Part shown: positions 44,695 through 55,429 of the stretch, one piece after another
Position numbering within the stretch: the first letter of the stretch is position 1
Layout of the letters: each line of letters begins with the position of its first letter
Assembly (NCBI GenBank): GCA_963922205.1
Contig: CAWUHX010000066.1
Coordinates: forward strand, 1,054,001 to 1,118,000
Direction of reading: 5' to 3'
Source of the DNA: Romanomermis culicivorax
Taxonomy: Eukaryota > Nematoda > Enoplea > Mermithida > Mermithidae
DNA length: 64,000 nt
Notes under the pieces: model-generated
The model's database searches: none
Told to the model about the DNA's origin: nothing
The model's input: the letters and a program-made list of their open reading frames with translations, nothing else
Made by a program: the position numbers and the translations under genes

Positions 44695-45105
44695 TTACGG
44701 GTCGGCGACCTCTGCATCAAGATGTGGGTCAATGAGATCTTGTGTAAAATCTCTATTTGTTGACGGGATCAACAAAGGTGCCGTCTCGATGACCTGTGAA
44801 GTGGAAGGTATCACCTTTTCTTCTGTAGGCTGAGCTGGTGACATGTAGCGTCTAAGCTGATTGACATGTACAGTATCCTCTTGATCAGTCTCAAGTCGAA
44901 TGGAGACATTAGGATAAGCCACATTCGTGACAAGGTAGGGGCCATCATAAATGGGCAATAATTTGGGCGTCAGACCACGTTTTCCAGTAGTGCGCAGTTT
45001 GAACACTTGATCCCCAACCTTGTATGAGACATCTCGTGCCATGCGGTCGTAGGACCTAGCATAAGCCGCCTGTGATCTCTCAATTCTGCTCTGGATCAAG
45101 GTCAA
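44695..45105 (-). CDS. Integrase C-terminal domain, element 3, after an in-frame TAG
   Basis: The frame is the same as that of the pol ORF at 45130-48963 and continues directly past its TAG stop. It encodes the integrase tether (SRIERSQAAYARSYDRMA), VGDQVFKL and the GPY motif (YDGPYLVTNV), the DNA-binding end of Ty3/gypsy integrase. It ends with a Thr/Pro-rich tail of about 60 residues. The domain is complete, so a single TAG is the only break from the catalytic core. In this copy integrase would be truncated unless the stop is read through. Confidence 0.85.
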   Translation of the reverse strand: MTLIQSRIERSQAAYARSYDRMARDVSYKVGDQVFKLRTTGKRGLTPKLLPIYDGPYLVTNVAYPNVSIRLETDQEDTVHVNQLRRYMSPAQPTEEKVIPSTSQVIETAPLLIPSTNRDFTQDLIDPHLDAEVADP

Positions 45106-45129
45106 GGCATTGGTAAAATGCCGTTTGAC

Positions 45130-48100
45130 CTACATATCATAAGTAGAAACATCTATGATATGGGCCGGAGGGTTGAATGAGAGTGCTGCATCAGCAGGTA
45201 GCATGGGAGTACGACCATACATGAGCTCGAAGGGTGAATACCCTGTGGACTCATTCATGCCAATGTTGACAGCGAACACAGAGTACGGCAGGTGTTCATC
45301 CCAATCAGTATGACCTTGGTGGACATACATACGTAACCGTGTGGCTAGCGTTTGGTTAGCTCTTTCCACTTCTCCGTTTGTCATGGGATGATAAGCGGTG
45401 GAGTGGATTTTCTTAGTTGAACAAATGGCAGTGATTTCAGTCATCAGTTTGGACGTGAAATCAGTACCACGATCAGACTGAAGAATCTGCGGTGCCCCAT
45501 GTCTGCAGACAATTTGAGTAACAAAAAGTCGAGCTATAGTTTGCGCAGTAATGTCCGGAGTAGCGAAGGCTTCAACCCATTTGGTAAAGTAGTCTATGAA
45601 AACTACAATGAATCGGTTTCTGTTTTCACTAGTGGTCATTGGTCCCATACAGTCAACACCGACTCGATGAAACGGACCCGTAATGGAAATCGGTTTCAGA
45701 GTTGCACGGGTCTTTTGTCTCGCAGGTTTATTCCGTTGGCACAGATCACACTGCTGACAAAAGGACTTGACGTCCGCACTGAGGGAAGGCCAGTGGTACC
45801 GGCGGGCTATAAGCCTCGCGGTACGTTTCGCACCAAAGTGTCCAGCAAGAATGTCGTTATGATGAGCCTCAATAATGGTAGTAACCATTAAACGAGGGAC
45901 AACAATCTTGTTGGACTCGCCTGTCCACTTCTGAAGGATGTTATCCAACAGGTGGTAGCCATTAACATCATTCTGATCACCGTAGGGTTTTAGTGACCTA
46001 AGAATGGAGGCTAATTCCGGATCCTCAAATTGAGTTGCGAGAAGGTCATGGTGCTGCGCATCCTGTGATATCTCTGCATAAGACTCAGACCTGGCCAGGT
46101 GCTGGGCACCATTGGTGGTCCTTTGGGATGAGTTCGCCAGGCGCTGCGCACCATCGGAGATCATCATAACTTCTCCCTTGGGTCTGTATAGGGGAATATC
46201 GTCAATACTCTCCCCGGCAAGGGAATTAGGATCAGGAAGGCGTGATAATGCGTCGGCATTACCATTAGACCGACCTTTTCGCGGCGGAATAGTCAGTTTG
46301 AATTCAGCTAACGCGAGGCCCCACCGAGCTATCCGGGACGAAGGGTTCGGTTTTTCCAACACAGCCTTAACGGCAGTGTGGTCGGTCTGAACGACCACCT
46401 CATGTTGAAAGAGGTATGGCCGAAAGTGCTTGACGAAATGGACAACAGCGAGAGTTTCCAACTCCGTAATAGTGTAGTTTTTCTCAGCTGCTGTTAACCC
46501 TCTACTGGCGTACGCAACAGGATGGTCGTATCCATTCTCGTCCAACTGGCTTAGAACTGCTCCTATCCCCGAAATGCTTGCATCAGTTTGAAGTATAAAG
46601 GATTTCGTAAAGTCCGGATGGCGCAGGACAGGAGGGTTCAACAACAGCCTTCGGAGTTCGTCGAACGCCTCCTGCTGAGGTTTTGACCACTGGAAGGTAA
46701 CTTCCTTCCGTAAGAGCTTGGTCAGCAGCTCGCTGAGCCGAGGGCAACCAGGGATGAAACGCCTATAATAAGACACTAGACCAAGAAAAGACTTGATGTC
46801 TTTAGTGTTTTGTGGAATGGGTAGATCCTGGACGGCAGCCAATTTGACTTTGTCTGGCTCGAGCCCCTTCTGTGAAATGCGGTACCCGAGATATTCTACC
46901 TCAGAGTGCGAAAACTTGCACTTGCTCAGTCTGAGCTTCATTCCACCCTGACGGAGACGCGTAAACACATCCGTCAGGCGCTCAAGCATCTGGGTGTGAG
47001 AGTTCCCGAACACCAAGATGTCGTCGAGATAGGTCAGTGCAGTGCGCCACTGCAGTCCTGTAAGAAGCAGGTCCATGAGGCGTTGAAACGTCCCAGGGGC
47101 ATTGCAGAGACCAAAAGGCAGATAGTTGAACTCGTAAAGTCCAATAGGTGTATTAAACGCCGTTTTTTCTTTGTCTGCCTCGGCAATAGGTATGGACCAG
47201 TAGGCGTTAGCCTGGTCAAGGGTAGTAAAGTATTTCATACCCTTGAGTGTGTCCAGGATATCATCAATCCGTGGGAGAGGATAGACATCCTTTTTCGTGA
47301 CCTCGTTGAGACCACGAAAGTCAACACACATCCGGTGTGACCCATTTTTCTTGCGAACCAAGACGGTGTTAGTAGCCCAGGGAGAAGTACTAGGCCGAAT
47401 AATACCTTTCTCTTGGAGCGCTTTGACCTCTTGTATGATGAGATCCTTTTCCTTGGGCGCGGTGCAGTAAGGGAAACGGCGGACTGGGCGAGCGTCACCC
47501 GTGCTGATCTCATGGTGCACGAGGTCAGTGGAACCTGTGTCCTTTTCATCAACCGCGTAGAGGTCAGTAAATGCGACCAGCAGATCGAGCAACGCTGTTT
47601 TATCCTGTGAGGAGATATCTGAAGATATCACAGCATTGGCTTCAACCCACTTACGGTCAAGAATGGTATCAGACTTGACTGCCGATCCCTGTAAGGAATC
47701 AGTATGCATCTGCACATGACCGATGGTCGTGTGTGGGTAGAGAACCACAGCGTGTGTACTTGGGTTAACTACCTGTAGGGGTATGCGACCATCGGTCACA
47801 GTACTCACAGTACCAGCAAAGTATACATTACGTTGCTGACCCAAAGGAGGCTTAGGGAAGAAAGCTACTTCGGGCACAGTTGCATATATTGAAGGTACGG
47901 GTGCAGTGAATTGTGTTAGCGAGCGAGGCTCAAGGACAATCAACTCCTGCGAGGGTAGTGCCCCACGAGCAGAAGGTGGATTGTGGATGAGACCTTCACA
48001 CGGGACTCGAAGTTCCTTGAACTGGAGAAAGGATTTCTCCCAGCTCAAGCTGACGCAATTGAAACGTCCGAGGAAGTTCGTCCCCAAGACTAGTTCAGCC

Positions 48101-48963
48101 GAACAATTCTCTTGAACCTGGACTTGAATCCGTTCAGAGACATCAGCCACTGTCACCGTGACATAGGCAGAGCCTAGCAGTAGAATCGGGGACCCATTGG
48201 CTGCTATGGGGCGAGCCCTAGTCTCTGTGAGTACCAAGTCGGGTAACTGGACCGCCAACTTGTGATCCAGGAGCGAGAAAACTGCCCCTGTATCAATTAG
48301 AGCTTTGGCTTCTACCCAATTGTTCAGTAGAACCTTGATATGAGGGGTCCTCATTTCAGTGGGGTAGAAAGCTGATACTACATGACCTGGGTCAGGTACA
48401 GAGTCGTCAAAGCTCGACTCTGGCGCGTTGGTTCGCCTCGGTATGGGTAAGCCAGTGCGTCTGAGTAAACCTACCAGAGCATAACCAACTGACGTGTCCG
48501 GATTGGCCGTAGAAGTTGGGTGGACCTGGACAGTAAGTACATGATCTGACCTCTCTCCTGAGCTCTGAATAGCTCCTAGTGATTCAACCTCAACATTAGA
48601 GAGTGGTGGCACCTCTAGTACAGGGGATGCTGGTGCATCAGAGTCACTAGGCTCGCGAAAACGGCCTTTCTCCAGTGTAATTGGAGAATTTCCAGGCGGG
48701 GGTCGAGGACAGTTTGACCCTGACCTGGCCATGGAATGACCACTAGCCCGTCTAGAAGAGGTCCTACTTCCTCTGGTTGACCCACGGGATGAGGCAATGG
48801 AGGAAGCTCGCGAGGGTGGCCGAGAAAGGGACGAAGTCCTTGATCTTGATCGAGACCCGGACCTGTGGGAGGCCCTTGATAGTGAACGTGTGTTCTCCCA
48901 CCAGGGTTCGATCTGATCAATCTCAGCTGCTGTCAACAGAAGTGGCAGTTCTACTGCATTCAA
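45130..48963 (-). CDS. Pol of element 3: second protease, RT, RNase H, integrase core
   Basis: This 1277-residue frame follows the Env-protease frame in register, separated by one TGA, and has no ATG at its start, so it depends on upstream initiation. The N-terminal ~110 residues are Ser/Arg-rich. An aspartic protease carries DTGA (D224), followed by [12 protein letters not shown] has VDFRGLNEV and YLDD (645-648). RNase H has LQTDASISG and QTDHTAV. Integrase has the HHCC region ([11 protein letters not shown] ... CDLCQ) and the DDE residues in [14 protein letters not shown] and NGEVERANQ. The frame ends at a TAG just before the tether helix. All catalytic boxes look intact. Confidence 0.92.
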   Translation of the reverse strand: MNAVELPLLLTAAEIDQIEPWWENTRSLSRASHRSGSRSRSRTSSLSRPPSRASSIASSRGSTRGSRTSSRRASGHSMARSGSNCPRPPPGNSPITLEKGRFREPSDSDAPASPVLEVPPLSNVEVESLGAIQSSGERSDHVLTVQVHPTSTANPDTSVGYALVGLLRRTGLPIPRRTNAPESSFDDSVPDPGHVVSAFYPTEMRTPHIKVLLNNWVEAKALIDTGAVFSLLDHKLAVQLPDLVLTETRARPIAANGSPILLLGSAYVTVTVADVSERIQVQVQENCSAELVLGTNFLGRFNCVSLSWEKSFLQFKELRVPCEGLIHNPPSARGALPSQELIVLEPRSLTQFTAPVPSIYATVPEVAFFPKPPLGQQRNVYFAGTVSTVTDGRIPLQVVNPSTHAVVLYPHTTIGHVQMHTDSLQGSAVKSDTILDRKWVEANAVISSDISSQDKTALLDLLVAFTDLYAVDEKDTGSTDLVHHEISTGDARPVRRFPYCTAPKEKDLIIQEVKALQEKGIIRPSTSPWATNTVLVRKKNGSHRMCVDFRGLNEVTKKDVYPLPRIDDILDTLKGMKYFTTLDQANAYWSIPIAEADKEKTAFNTPIGLYEFNYLPFGLCNAPGTFQRLMDLLLTGLQWRTALTYLDDILVFGNSHTQMLERLTDVFTRLRQGGMKLRLSKCKFSHSEVEYLGYRISQKGLEPDKVKLAAVQDLPIPQNTKDIKSFLGLVSYYRRFIPGCPRLSELLTKLLRKEVTFQWSKPQQEAFDELRRLLLNPPVLRHPDFTKSFILQTDASISGIGAVLSQLDENGYDHPVAYASRGLTAAEKNYTITELETLAVVHFVKHFRPYLFQHEVVVQTDHTAVKAVLEKPNPSSRIARWGLALAEFKLTIPPRKGRSNGNADALSRLPDPNSLAGESIDDIPLYRPKGEVMMISDGAQRLANSSQRTTNGAQHLARSESYAEISQDAQHHDLLATQFEDPELASILRSLKPYGDQNDVNGYHLLDNILQKWTGESNKIVVPRLMVTTIIEAHHNDILAGHFGAKRTARLIARRYHWPSLSADVKSFCQQCDLCQRNKPARQKTRATLKPISITGPFHRVGVDCMGPMTTSENRNRFIVVFIDYFTKWVEAFATPDITAQTIARLFVTQIVCRHGAPQILQSDRGTDFTSKLMTEITAICSTKKIHSTAYHPMTNGEVERANQTLATRLRMYVHQGHTDWDEHLPYSVFAVNIGMNESTGYSPFELMYGRTPMLPADAALSFNPPAHIIDVSTYDM

Positions 48964-51201
48964 TCAACAGACATGTTGTTGGTAGTCAAACGTAATATTC
49001 TGGAATTGTTCTAAAAAGTCCAATCCAAGAATCAGATCGACCGGTGCCCAGAAAGGAGACGTAGTCTTACACACATGGAGATGTATATCCACTCGTGTGT
49101 GTGGCTGACGGGTTCCAGGCAACATTATCTCATACGGTCCTGAAAGGAGAGTATGGACGGCTTTACCATTGATACTCATCAATGGATTAAAGTCGTGATG
49201 TTGCTGGAAGGCCATCGCTGCCTTCGGACTTTCTTTGATCAGCGCTTTGTGAAGGCGCTGACTAATGATAGTCCGTGGACAACCAGTATCAAGGAAAGCT
49301 GGAGTTTCCTTGTGGTCAACCAGTACAACAAAACACGGGGTGATCCTGTCTAACTGGGTTGGCACATCGTTTTGTACGTAATGAAAACCTACCCAACGCT
49401 GAACTTTCCGGAGGAGGTTCAACGGAGAGTATTGGCTAACAAACCGAACCTGCCTTTTCCGCAGGTGGTAGCTGAGGTAATAGGAGATCCCAACGTAGAT
49501 GAGAAATCCTGTACCGGCCAGTACTGCCAGGGCAATAAGTGTGTTAAAGATTAGCTGCACTGGTCCGCTCAAAAGAGACTGTAAGCCCTGCATGAGGTTG
49601 TGCTGCTGACCAGTAATCACATGGTTTGCTGCCAGACCAACACCTTCCAGGGAGGCTCTGATGTCAGTCCCTACCCCTGCAACCGCCTGATACAGGGTAT
49701 CTGGTTGTAGGGATAAACCAGCGGTATAATTTACCAACCGGTTCAGGACTGCTTCAATTTGCTCAGTCTTGTAAACGTACTGTTTAAAGAAAGCAAAACT
49801 TGAAGGGGTCATGGCCAACTGATCATAAAAGAGCGCAGGAGCCTCAAAGTGAGTGACGTTGAAGCGCTGCTTCCAGAACAGCTCCAGTGGAATATGGCTC
49901 ACATGGACCGTGCCAGATTCAGTAAACCAGCCAGAGCGATTTCGGAAAATCCCTGTAAAGTGGTGGTCACACAGCACCTTTGGACTGAATTTAGTGAGAT
50001 CTGGGCCACCGGGGGTGGCAAAATAAATGGTACCGCCAACCTGTACGGGTAGATACTTGTAACAGGTGTCTCCCACTCGGTACGAATGATAGACATAAGT
50101 GGCGTTGACCTTTTGACACGGCCATATCGTCAGTGCTTCACCCGTAAATTCTGCCGTCAGGTCATTCCTCTGAAGGAATGCCCGGGCTCCTAGTGTAGGG
50201 TCAAAACGAAGCAACTGCCAAGTCAGATCAAGGTAGCGTTGAGCGTGAGAACACAACTCTAGCCACATGAATCGAAAATTGTTAATTTCTGACTCTTTGA
50301 TCTGCTGAGCCAAGTAATTCAGTTTGGCATTGACAGGGTCAGGGACGGAGTCCTTTGCCAATCCGAATAACCTCTGGGTCAGATTAAATCTTCCGTGGAT
50401 GCGTAGAAGAAGACCCTGATCCGTTCGCACTGTATTCATCCGAAGGTCAGGACACAGTCGAAACACGCGAGAGTTTCCCGGGATCTTCAGGGCAACTTGC
50501 AAATCATCGATGATGATGTGGTTCCCTGATACAGACGCAGTGTAATTACCTTGTGGCCGATAATGGCACTGTGCTGTAAAGTTTGTGGCAGGCCAAACAA
50601 TTACCCCGTCTAGAGTAGTGCATTGACCTGCAGTGGGACTGCATCCACCTACATCTCCTAAGGTACTTAGAGCTGTAGTGCCATCCCACGAAGCAACCTG
50701 TCCCTCCTCGATGAAAAGGTTAGTCACTGTCTTGCAGACGTCATTGCAGCACCATGAGTACATCACCTCCAGTGTTTGGTTAGTGCTATAAAAGCCAGGA
50801 CGTATTTCCACGAGCTTTTGTAAACCAAACACCTTTGTGCGATGTGCTAGAGTACACGCCGCAGGCGCGAGGTGCTGAGTAGTAATGACGTCCGCAGTAA
50901 TGCCCCTAGATCCGAAAAAACCAGTGTTTGTGCATACCTTACGATTCCGCAAGGTACATTTCCATGCTTTAGTCGTGATTGGATCAGAAATAGGTACATA
51001 TACTGTAACGTTCATGCATCGTGGACTCCACGAAGATTTTGGTGGTTTGCATTCAACTTTTTGAGGTAACTCAAGTGGATGACCGCTTCTTGAAAGACCA
51101 CAAAATTGGTATTGAGTAGCATGTGTTGCAGAGCTCAATCCTAAGAACAGTAGTGTCACGAAGGCCCAATTTATTACAAACAAGATATTTACAAACGGTG
51201 T
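48964..51201 (-). CDS. Env-like glycoprotein fused to an aspartic protease, element 3
   Basis: The coding exon probably starts after an acceptor (TTTGCAG, exon from 51201). The open frame extends further to 51465 but has no ATG before the signal peptide, so a spliced leader exon must supply the start. A hydrophobic signal (NILFVINWAFVTLLFLGLSS) precedes a ~540-residue ectodomain with many paired cysteines and about nine N-x-S/T sites. A transmembrane helix follows (NTLIALAVLAGTGFLIYVG), then a basic tail. The tail continues into a protease-like domain with LDTGC and, later, LILGLDFLEQF. Known Env proteins mediate cell entry; none I know carries a protease on its cytoplasmic side. The ectodomain family is not assigned; a chuvirus-like glycoprotein is one weak guess. 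It ends at TGA, with pol open in the same frame behind it. Confidence 0.82.
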   Translation of the reverse strand, partial: TPFVNILFVINWAFVTLLFLGLSSATHATQYQFCGLSRSGHPLELPQKVECKPPKSSWSPRCMNVTVYVPISDPITTKAWKCTLRNRKVCTNTGFFGSRGITADVITTQHLAPAACTLAHRTKVFGLQKLVEIRPGFYSTNQTLEVMYSWCCNDVCKTVTNLFIEEGQVASWDGTTALSTLGDVGGCSPTAGQCTTLDGVIVWPATNFTAQCHYRPQGNYTASVSGNHIIIDDLQVALKIPGNSRVFRLCPDLRMNTVRTDQGLLLRIHGRFNLTQRLFGLAKDSVPDPVNAKLNYLAQQIKESEINNFRFMWLELCSHAQRYLDLTWQLLRFDPTLGARAFLQRNDLTAEFTGEALTIWPCQKVNATYVYHSYRVGDTCYKYLPVQVGGTIYFATPGGPDLTKFSPKVLCDHHFTGIFRNRSGWFTESGTVHVSHIPLELFWKQRFNVTHFEAPALFYDQLAMTPSSFAFFKQYVYKTEQIEAVLNRLVNYTAGLSLQPDTLYQAVAGVGTDIRASLEGVGLAANHVITGQQHNLMQGLQSLLSGPVQLIFNTLIALAVLAGTGFLIYVGISYYLSYHLRKRQVRFVSQYSPLNLLRKVQRWVGFHYVQNDVPTQLDRITPCFVVLVDHKETPAFLDTGCPRTIISQRLHKALIKESPKAAMAFQQHHDFNPLMSINGKAVHTLLSGPYEIMLPGTRQPHTRVDIHLHVCKTTSPFWAPVDLILGLDFLEQFQNITFDYQQHVC

Positions 51202-51247
51202 CTGCAAATTTACACCAAAATTTACATTTTTCACCCGTCGGGCGGCT

Positions 51248-51843
51248 TCATTCTTCGACGTCGTCGTTGTCGGACGACGCGGGATCTTCTCCGGGGAAGT
51301 CGATGACCAAGCCTCCTCCAGGGTGGACTTCTCGAAGAACGCCAATCTTCGGGGACCGCGGGACGGTAGCCGTCGGAAATGGCGACGCCTCGGTGATGTT
51401 GACCGCGTTGTGAATGGCGGGCAACAGTTCTCCAAAGGCGTTGGCGATCGGTTGCTGTGGCGCAATCGCCGCCAGGGTTTGGGCTCCCGTCATTGTTGTC
51501 GTCGGTGACGTTGCAACAACTGCTGTGGGCCGCACGTTGCGACTGGCCTTGTCCACAGCGCGGCGGACGGCGTCCACTGCGGGTGATGACGGTTCACCGT
51601 CCAACAGGATCTTGTCCACCGGGGTGGCGCGAATAGTTCCGTCGGTGATAAACTCGAGCGCCCGTTGAGCGACGTCGGGTCCCAAAATCCGCAACACCGC
51701 CGGTGCCGATAGCATGACGTCGGCGGCCGTAAGCGCCTCAACCTCGAATGGCTCGTTGAGTAGCGCCCAGGGGAGGTGCGGATACTTTTTGGCCAAATCG
51801 GTTGACCAAACAGCCCGCATCGCATCGGTGACGGATGAGGAAT
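51248..51843 (-). CDS. Accessory exon downstream of gag, element 3
   Basis: The exon follows a clear intron (donor ATAG|GTAAAC at 51929, acceptor TTGCTTACAG ending at 51844; 86 bp) and continues the gag frame in phase. It encodes about 198 residues: an Ala/Leu-rich helical part ([20 protein letters not shown]), then a Thr/Ala/Pro-rich stretch, ending in an acidic DNDDVEE. No known domain is seen. It overlaps the unspliced upstream extension of the env frame in a different register, so alternative splicing would choose between this product and Env. Confidence 0.6.
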
Positions 51844-51929
51844 CTGTAAGCAAGAAATCATTAAAGCCGGAGACTTGTAAAGATATCTAATTTTCGAACT
51901 TGAAACTTCAGAAAAAGAAGGCAGTTTAC

Positions 51930-52491
51930 CTATCAGATTCATCGATTCCAGTTGACTGACGACCTCCAACGCGGAGTCCGTGGGAATTCCGGGCGGCGGT
52001 CCCTGGCTGATAACACGTGCCGATGGCGCCGTTGTACCTTCCGTCGGTCGATACGACGCGATTACGCTGACGTCGCCAGTCGTTTTCGGTGTCGCTGACG
52101 GGTTTACGTTGACCGGCGTCGCATATTTCGGTGGTGGCGGCGGAAAAGTCGACAACGGGGTCGCCGAAACCACTGCCGTAGCTGAAAAACCAATACTGAT
52201 TACACAGACAGGATACCACAGTTGTGAGCGATCCGCCAGGTGTTCAGCCAAAACTCCATCATCCAGATCAAATAAGTCTGGGTGAAGAAGGCTGTCGGTA
52301 ACCCCTACAGCATTATTTTGCCGTGGAGGTGACCGATATTGGTTCCCTGTCCCGTGGGGAGTTGGGTTAGCATACCTCCGAAAATTTCCACTTGCCCCCT
52401 GAGGAAAATAACCAGAATTACCAAAATTAGTCTCACCAGGCAGTGTCGAATTTCGATTGGGGCAAGCCGTTGCCCGGTGCACTCGTAGTTT
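51930..52491 (-). CDS. Gag C-terminal extension after in-frame TGA, element 3
   Basis: The frame is in register with gag and follows its TGA stop. Its first residues (HRATAC) contain the His and Cys expected to complete a zinc knuckle begun by CPHC just before the stop. The rest is Asn/Pro/Thr-rich, with a FPPPPP run. It ends at the donor at 51930 and splices to 51843. Without splicing the frame runs on to 51490. Confidence 0.65.
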
Positions 52492-53589
52492 TCAACAATG
52501 CGGGCAGGGTCTGTCGCATCGGTCAGTCGGGTGCGCCCTCATTCGACAAAAGTAGCAACGGCTGGTGCCGGTGGCGGAGGCGGTGCTAGGGCCGGCGCTA
52601 TGGGGATTTTGCGCCTGGCAGGTAGCGTCGTTGTGGGTGCAGCGTCCATGGTAGGAGCACATCTGTAGATGTGTCCCTGACGGGCGATCGCCGGCGGTTT
52701 GGACACGCCTCGACGGCGTCGATGACGGCGTCGAATTTCTCGAAGGTGGAGCCGATTGCTGAGCCGTAAGTCGCACAACGTGAGCCGTGAGCCGGGCCAT
52801 CTCCGATTGTAAACGTCGAACCTCATTGGACGGCGTGGCCGATGGACGTTGAGCGGTGCTCCTTTGATTCGACATTGACCTGACGTTGTCGGCGGTCCTT
52901 TGTTCTGAAGAGAAAACAGCATTAGATGGGGCAGTGTACCTAATCTCATCCCGAAAAATCTGTGATTCCGCGTAGCAGGCTGCTTTGAGAGTCTCTTCAA
53001 GAGTTGTGAACTCCCTGAACTTAATACTATCTCTAAGGACTGGTCGCAACCCTCTCAGGAAGATAGGTTTAATAATAGAATCCCTAACGTCAGTCGCGAG
53101 ATCCGGATAAGCCACCCTGGACAGTCTCTTAAGGTGCTCAAGGTAGACTATCGCGGATTCAGTCGGCTTCTGCAGGGGATCCTGGATCAACTGCTGATGC
53201 AGATCTGAATCACGCCCTACTGGAAAGTCTCTCCTAAGAAAAGCTGTGAACTCTTCGTAGCGGGTAGGCTGCAGAGTACCACTGCTAAAGTCCCGGTAGG
53301 ATGCCAGAGCAGGACCTGTAAGGCAAGACTCCAAAAACGCGATTTTATATGCATGATCCGCTTCTGTTACCCCTTGAAGTGTAAAGAAGCGGGTCAAGTG
53401 GGATATAAAATCCGTTATGGACTCACCAAAAGCACCTGAGAAGGCTGGAGGGGCCATGAAGCTGGACACAGGAGGGTGCCTTCTGCCATTCATAGCCTCT
53501 AGCTTTTGGTTGAGTGGTTCAAGGGCATTCTCAAATGCAGCTTGGACCTTATTCTCAATCTGTGAAGGTAAATCAATTTCTGACTTCAT
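52492..53589 (-). CDS. Gag of element 3
   Basis: A 365-residue protein starts at ATG (53589), although the frame stays open upstream to about 53752. Capsid-like sequence around residues 50-190 contains FSGAFGESITDFISHLTRFF, typical of Ty3/gypsy and retroviral-like Gag. Two zinc fingers follow: CSYHGRCTHNDATC (311-324) and CYFCRMRAHPTDRC (345-358). It stops right after CPHC, in the middle of what looks like a third knuckle. Gag forms the particle and packages RNA. The position of the TGA inside a finger suggests either regulated readthrough or a recent nonsense change. Confidence 0.88.
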   Translation of the reverse strand: MKSEIDLPSQIENKVQAAFENALEPLNQKLEAMNGRRHPPVSSFMAPPAFSGAFGESITDFISHLTRFFTLQGVTEADHAYKIAFLESCLTGPALASYRDFSSGTLQPTRYEEFTAFLRRDFPVGRDSDLHQQLIQDPLQKPTESAIVYLEHLKRLSRVAYPDLATDVRDSIIKPIFLRGLRPVLRDSIKFREFTTLEETLKAACYAESQIFRDEIRYTAPSNAVFSSEQRTADNVRSMSNQRSTAQRPSATPSNEVRRLQSEMARLTAHVVRLTAQQSAPPSRNSTPSSTPSRRVQTAGDRPSGTHLQMCSYHGRCTHNDATCQAQNPHSAGPSTASATGTSRCYFCRMRAHPTDRCDRPCPHC

Positions 53590-54778
53590 AGATGAGAATT
53601 CGTCTTCCTGTAAGGTATCTAAGACTGTTGATCGTGCCTGTGAAGTTATTCGATCAAACTGAATAGAGAGGGGTTCACTTGTCCGTTTAAACTTAGTACT
53701 AAGTCGACAGGAACGTCTAGGTGTCTCTATTTTGTAGGAGTAAAGTAAGAGTTACTTTTGTAGTCGCGTGGCGAGGAAGCGCGGGAAGTACGAGATCGTT
53801 TGCGCGACGGCGTGTTGAGGCTGTAACGCTTGTTCTTTCCAATATCTAGCGGCCACTCAGCGATGGGGCTAGAAAAGGACAAGGTTTTAGCTCTCAGAAC
53901 AGCCAGACGGAGAGGTAGGTTGACGCAGAAGGGAATTTATCTGGTCACCTACGTAGGTAAAGAGGGGATAACCTGAGTGTAAAGAGAGGGAGAAGTATAC
54001 CCAAACTTTAGAGGTAAATGGGGCAAGACCCGGTTATTTGAACCAAAAGTATAATACATTTGAAAGAAAGTGGTGGAACTCCAACCATAAAATTAAGGAA
54101 CCGACGTGAGGGCGTACGGATAAACCCGCTCAAAAGAGAATTTTATCTGGAGGTTAAGTCCGTTGTACTAGTTTACAAACTTTGGGATATGGGAGGGCTC
54201 GTAACCGACAAAGTCCTACTCACCAGGAGTAGCGCATGGAGTAGCTTAAGAATTAATAAGTAAAGGGGGACAACTTAAAGTAAACTTAGTGGGCGCTAAT
54301 AGATAGGGACAAAATTAGTTTACAAACCAGACTACGCAAAGGGAATCGCACTATTACGCAATCGGCCTCACTCACTAGGAGCAATTGCGAACTCTGAAAA
54401 GTGTGATGACTAGACAGGAGGATCCCGGGAGGACGTCATTCGCGTATATGCTACAACCGTGCCCAAAAACGGGAATGCGCGTTTTGAACAGAACGGGAAC
54501 TCTCCAGGAGTATTATATACAGCTGGGGGCCGGGTTTCCGTTCACTGAGATGAAGTGAGGATCGCAGGTCACCAGTTGAGATATAAGAGCACCAGGTACC
54601 AGGGTGCTATTCTGACACACTCAGTCAGTAAAAGGGCATGGGGGTCCTTGGCCCAGCTGTGCCGGTGGTGGAGGTGGGGAAATGCAGGCTTCCTCCTATG
54701 AATCGAGGCTAGGCTCAACGCATCTTGAGATCAGGGGTACAGTCTGTCTCGAATAAATGAGTGTAAAGTGAGGAGCTA

Positions 54779-54880
54779 AGGCGGACTTAGTTGTAACGTG
54801 TTTAGGCGGACTCGAACACCTTCGCTTAGGCGGACTAGCGGTAATATTATGCTAAGGGACAAACCAACTGAGGCGGACTC
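54779..54880. repeat. AGGCGGACT short repeats
   Basis: AGGCGGACT occurs at about 54779, 54806, 54829 and 54871, with a decayed GGGCGACTC after them. Spacing is irregular (23-42 bp). Confidence 0.6.
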
Positions 54881-55429
54881 AGGATTAAGGGCGACTCTAG
54901 TGCGGACATTATTAGGCCAGCTAACAAAGGCGTTTGAGTGTAAAGAAAAGTATACAGGGGGTCTTTTACACCTTAGGCCCAACCAGTGGCTGTGCCGTAA
55001 TTCCTGAGGAATTATTCTGGTGGGGACACTAAAGAAGATCATAAATGAGAAAGAAATGCGAGAATTTAGATAAGAAATTTACAGGAAGGTTGTCAACCCT
55101 TGCAGTTGTTAGACACAGGCAGTACCGACTGCAAATGCCCAACGGTTGCGTATGTTAAACAACCAACCCAGTTGAGGCCGAGTGTAAACCTGTTCGAATC
55201 TACAGTTAAAGCTTAGAAGAGTAGTCACGTGCTGATCCATCAGTGCGGCTACCCTTGCGGACAACTTGATCAGTGCCACGGACCGAGTGCATCTCAGGTT
55301 GCGTGAGTATGTCTACTGATGTTTCCCAGGCACCGGTAGCACACAGACACAACCCTAAAACAAGAGCCGTAGGTGAGAAAATAATACTACAATCATCACC
55401 TAGAACTCAAGTGGCATCTTGGAAACCCA

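Noticed and set aside
45499-47610. Plus-strand frames of 65-144 codons
   Set aside because: Antisense shadows of the RT and integrase coding sequence of element 3.
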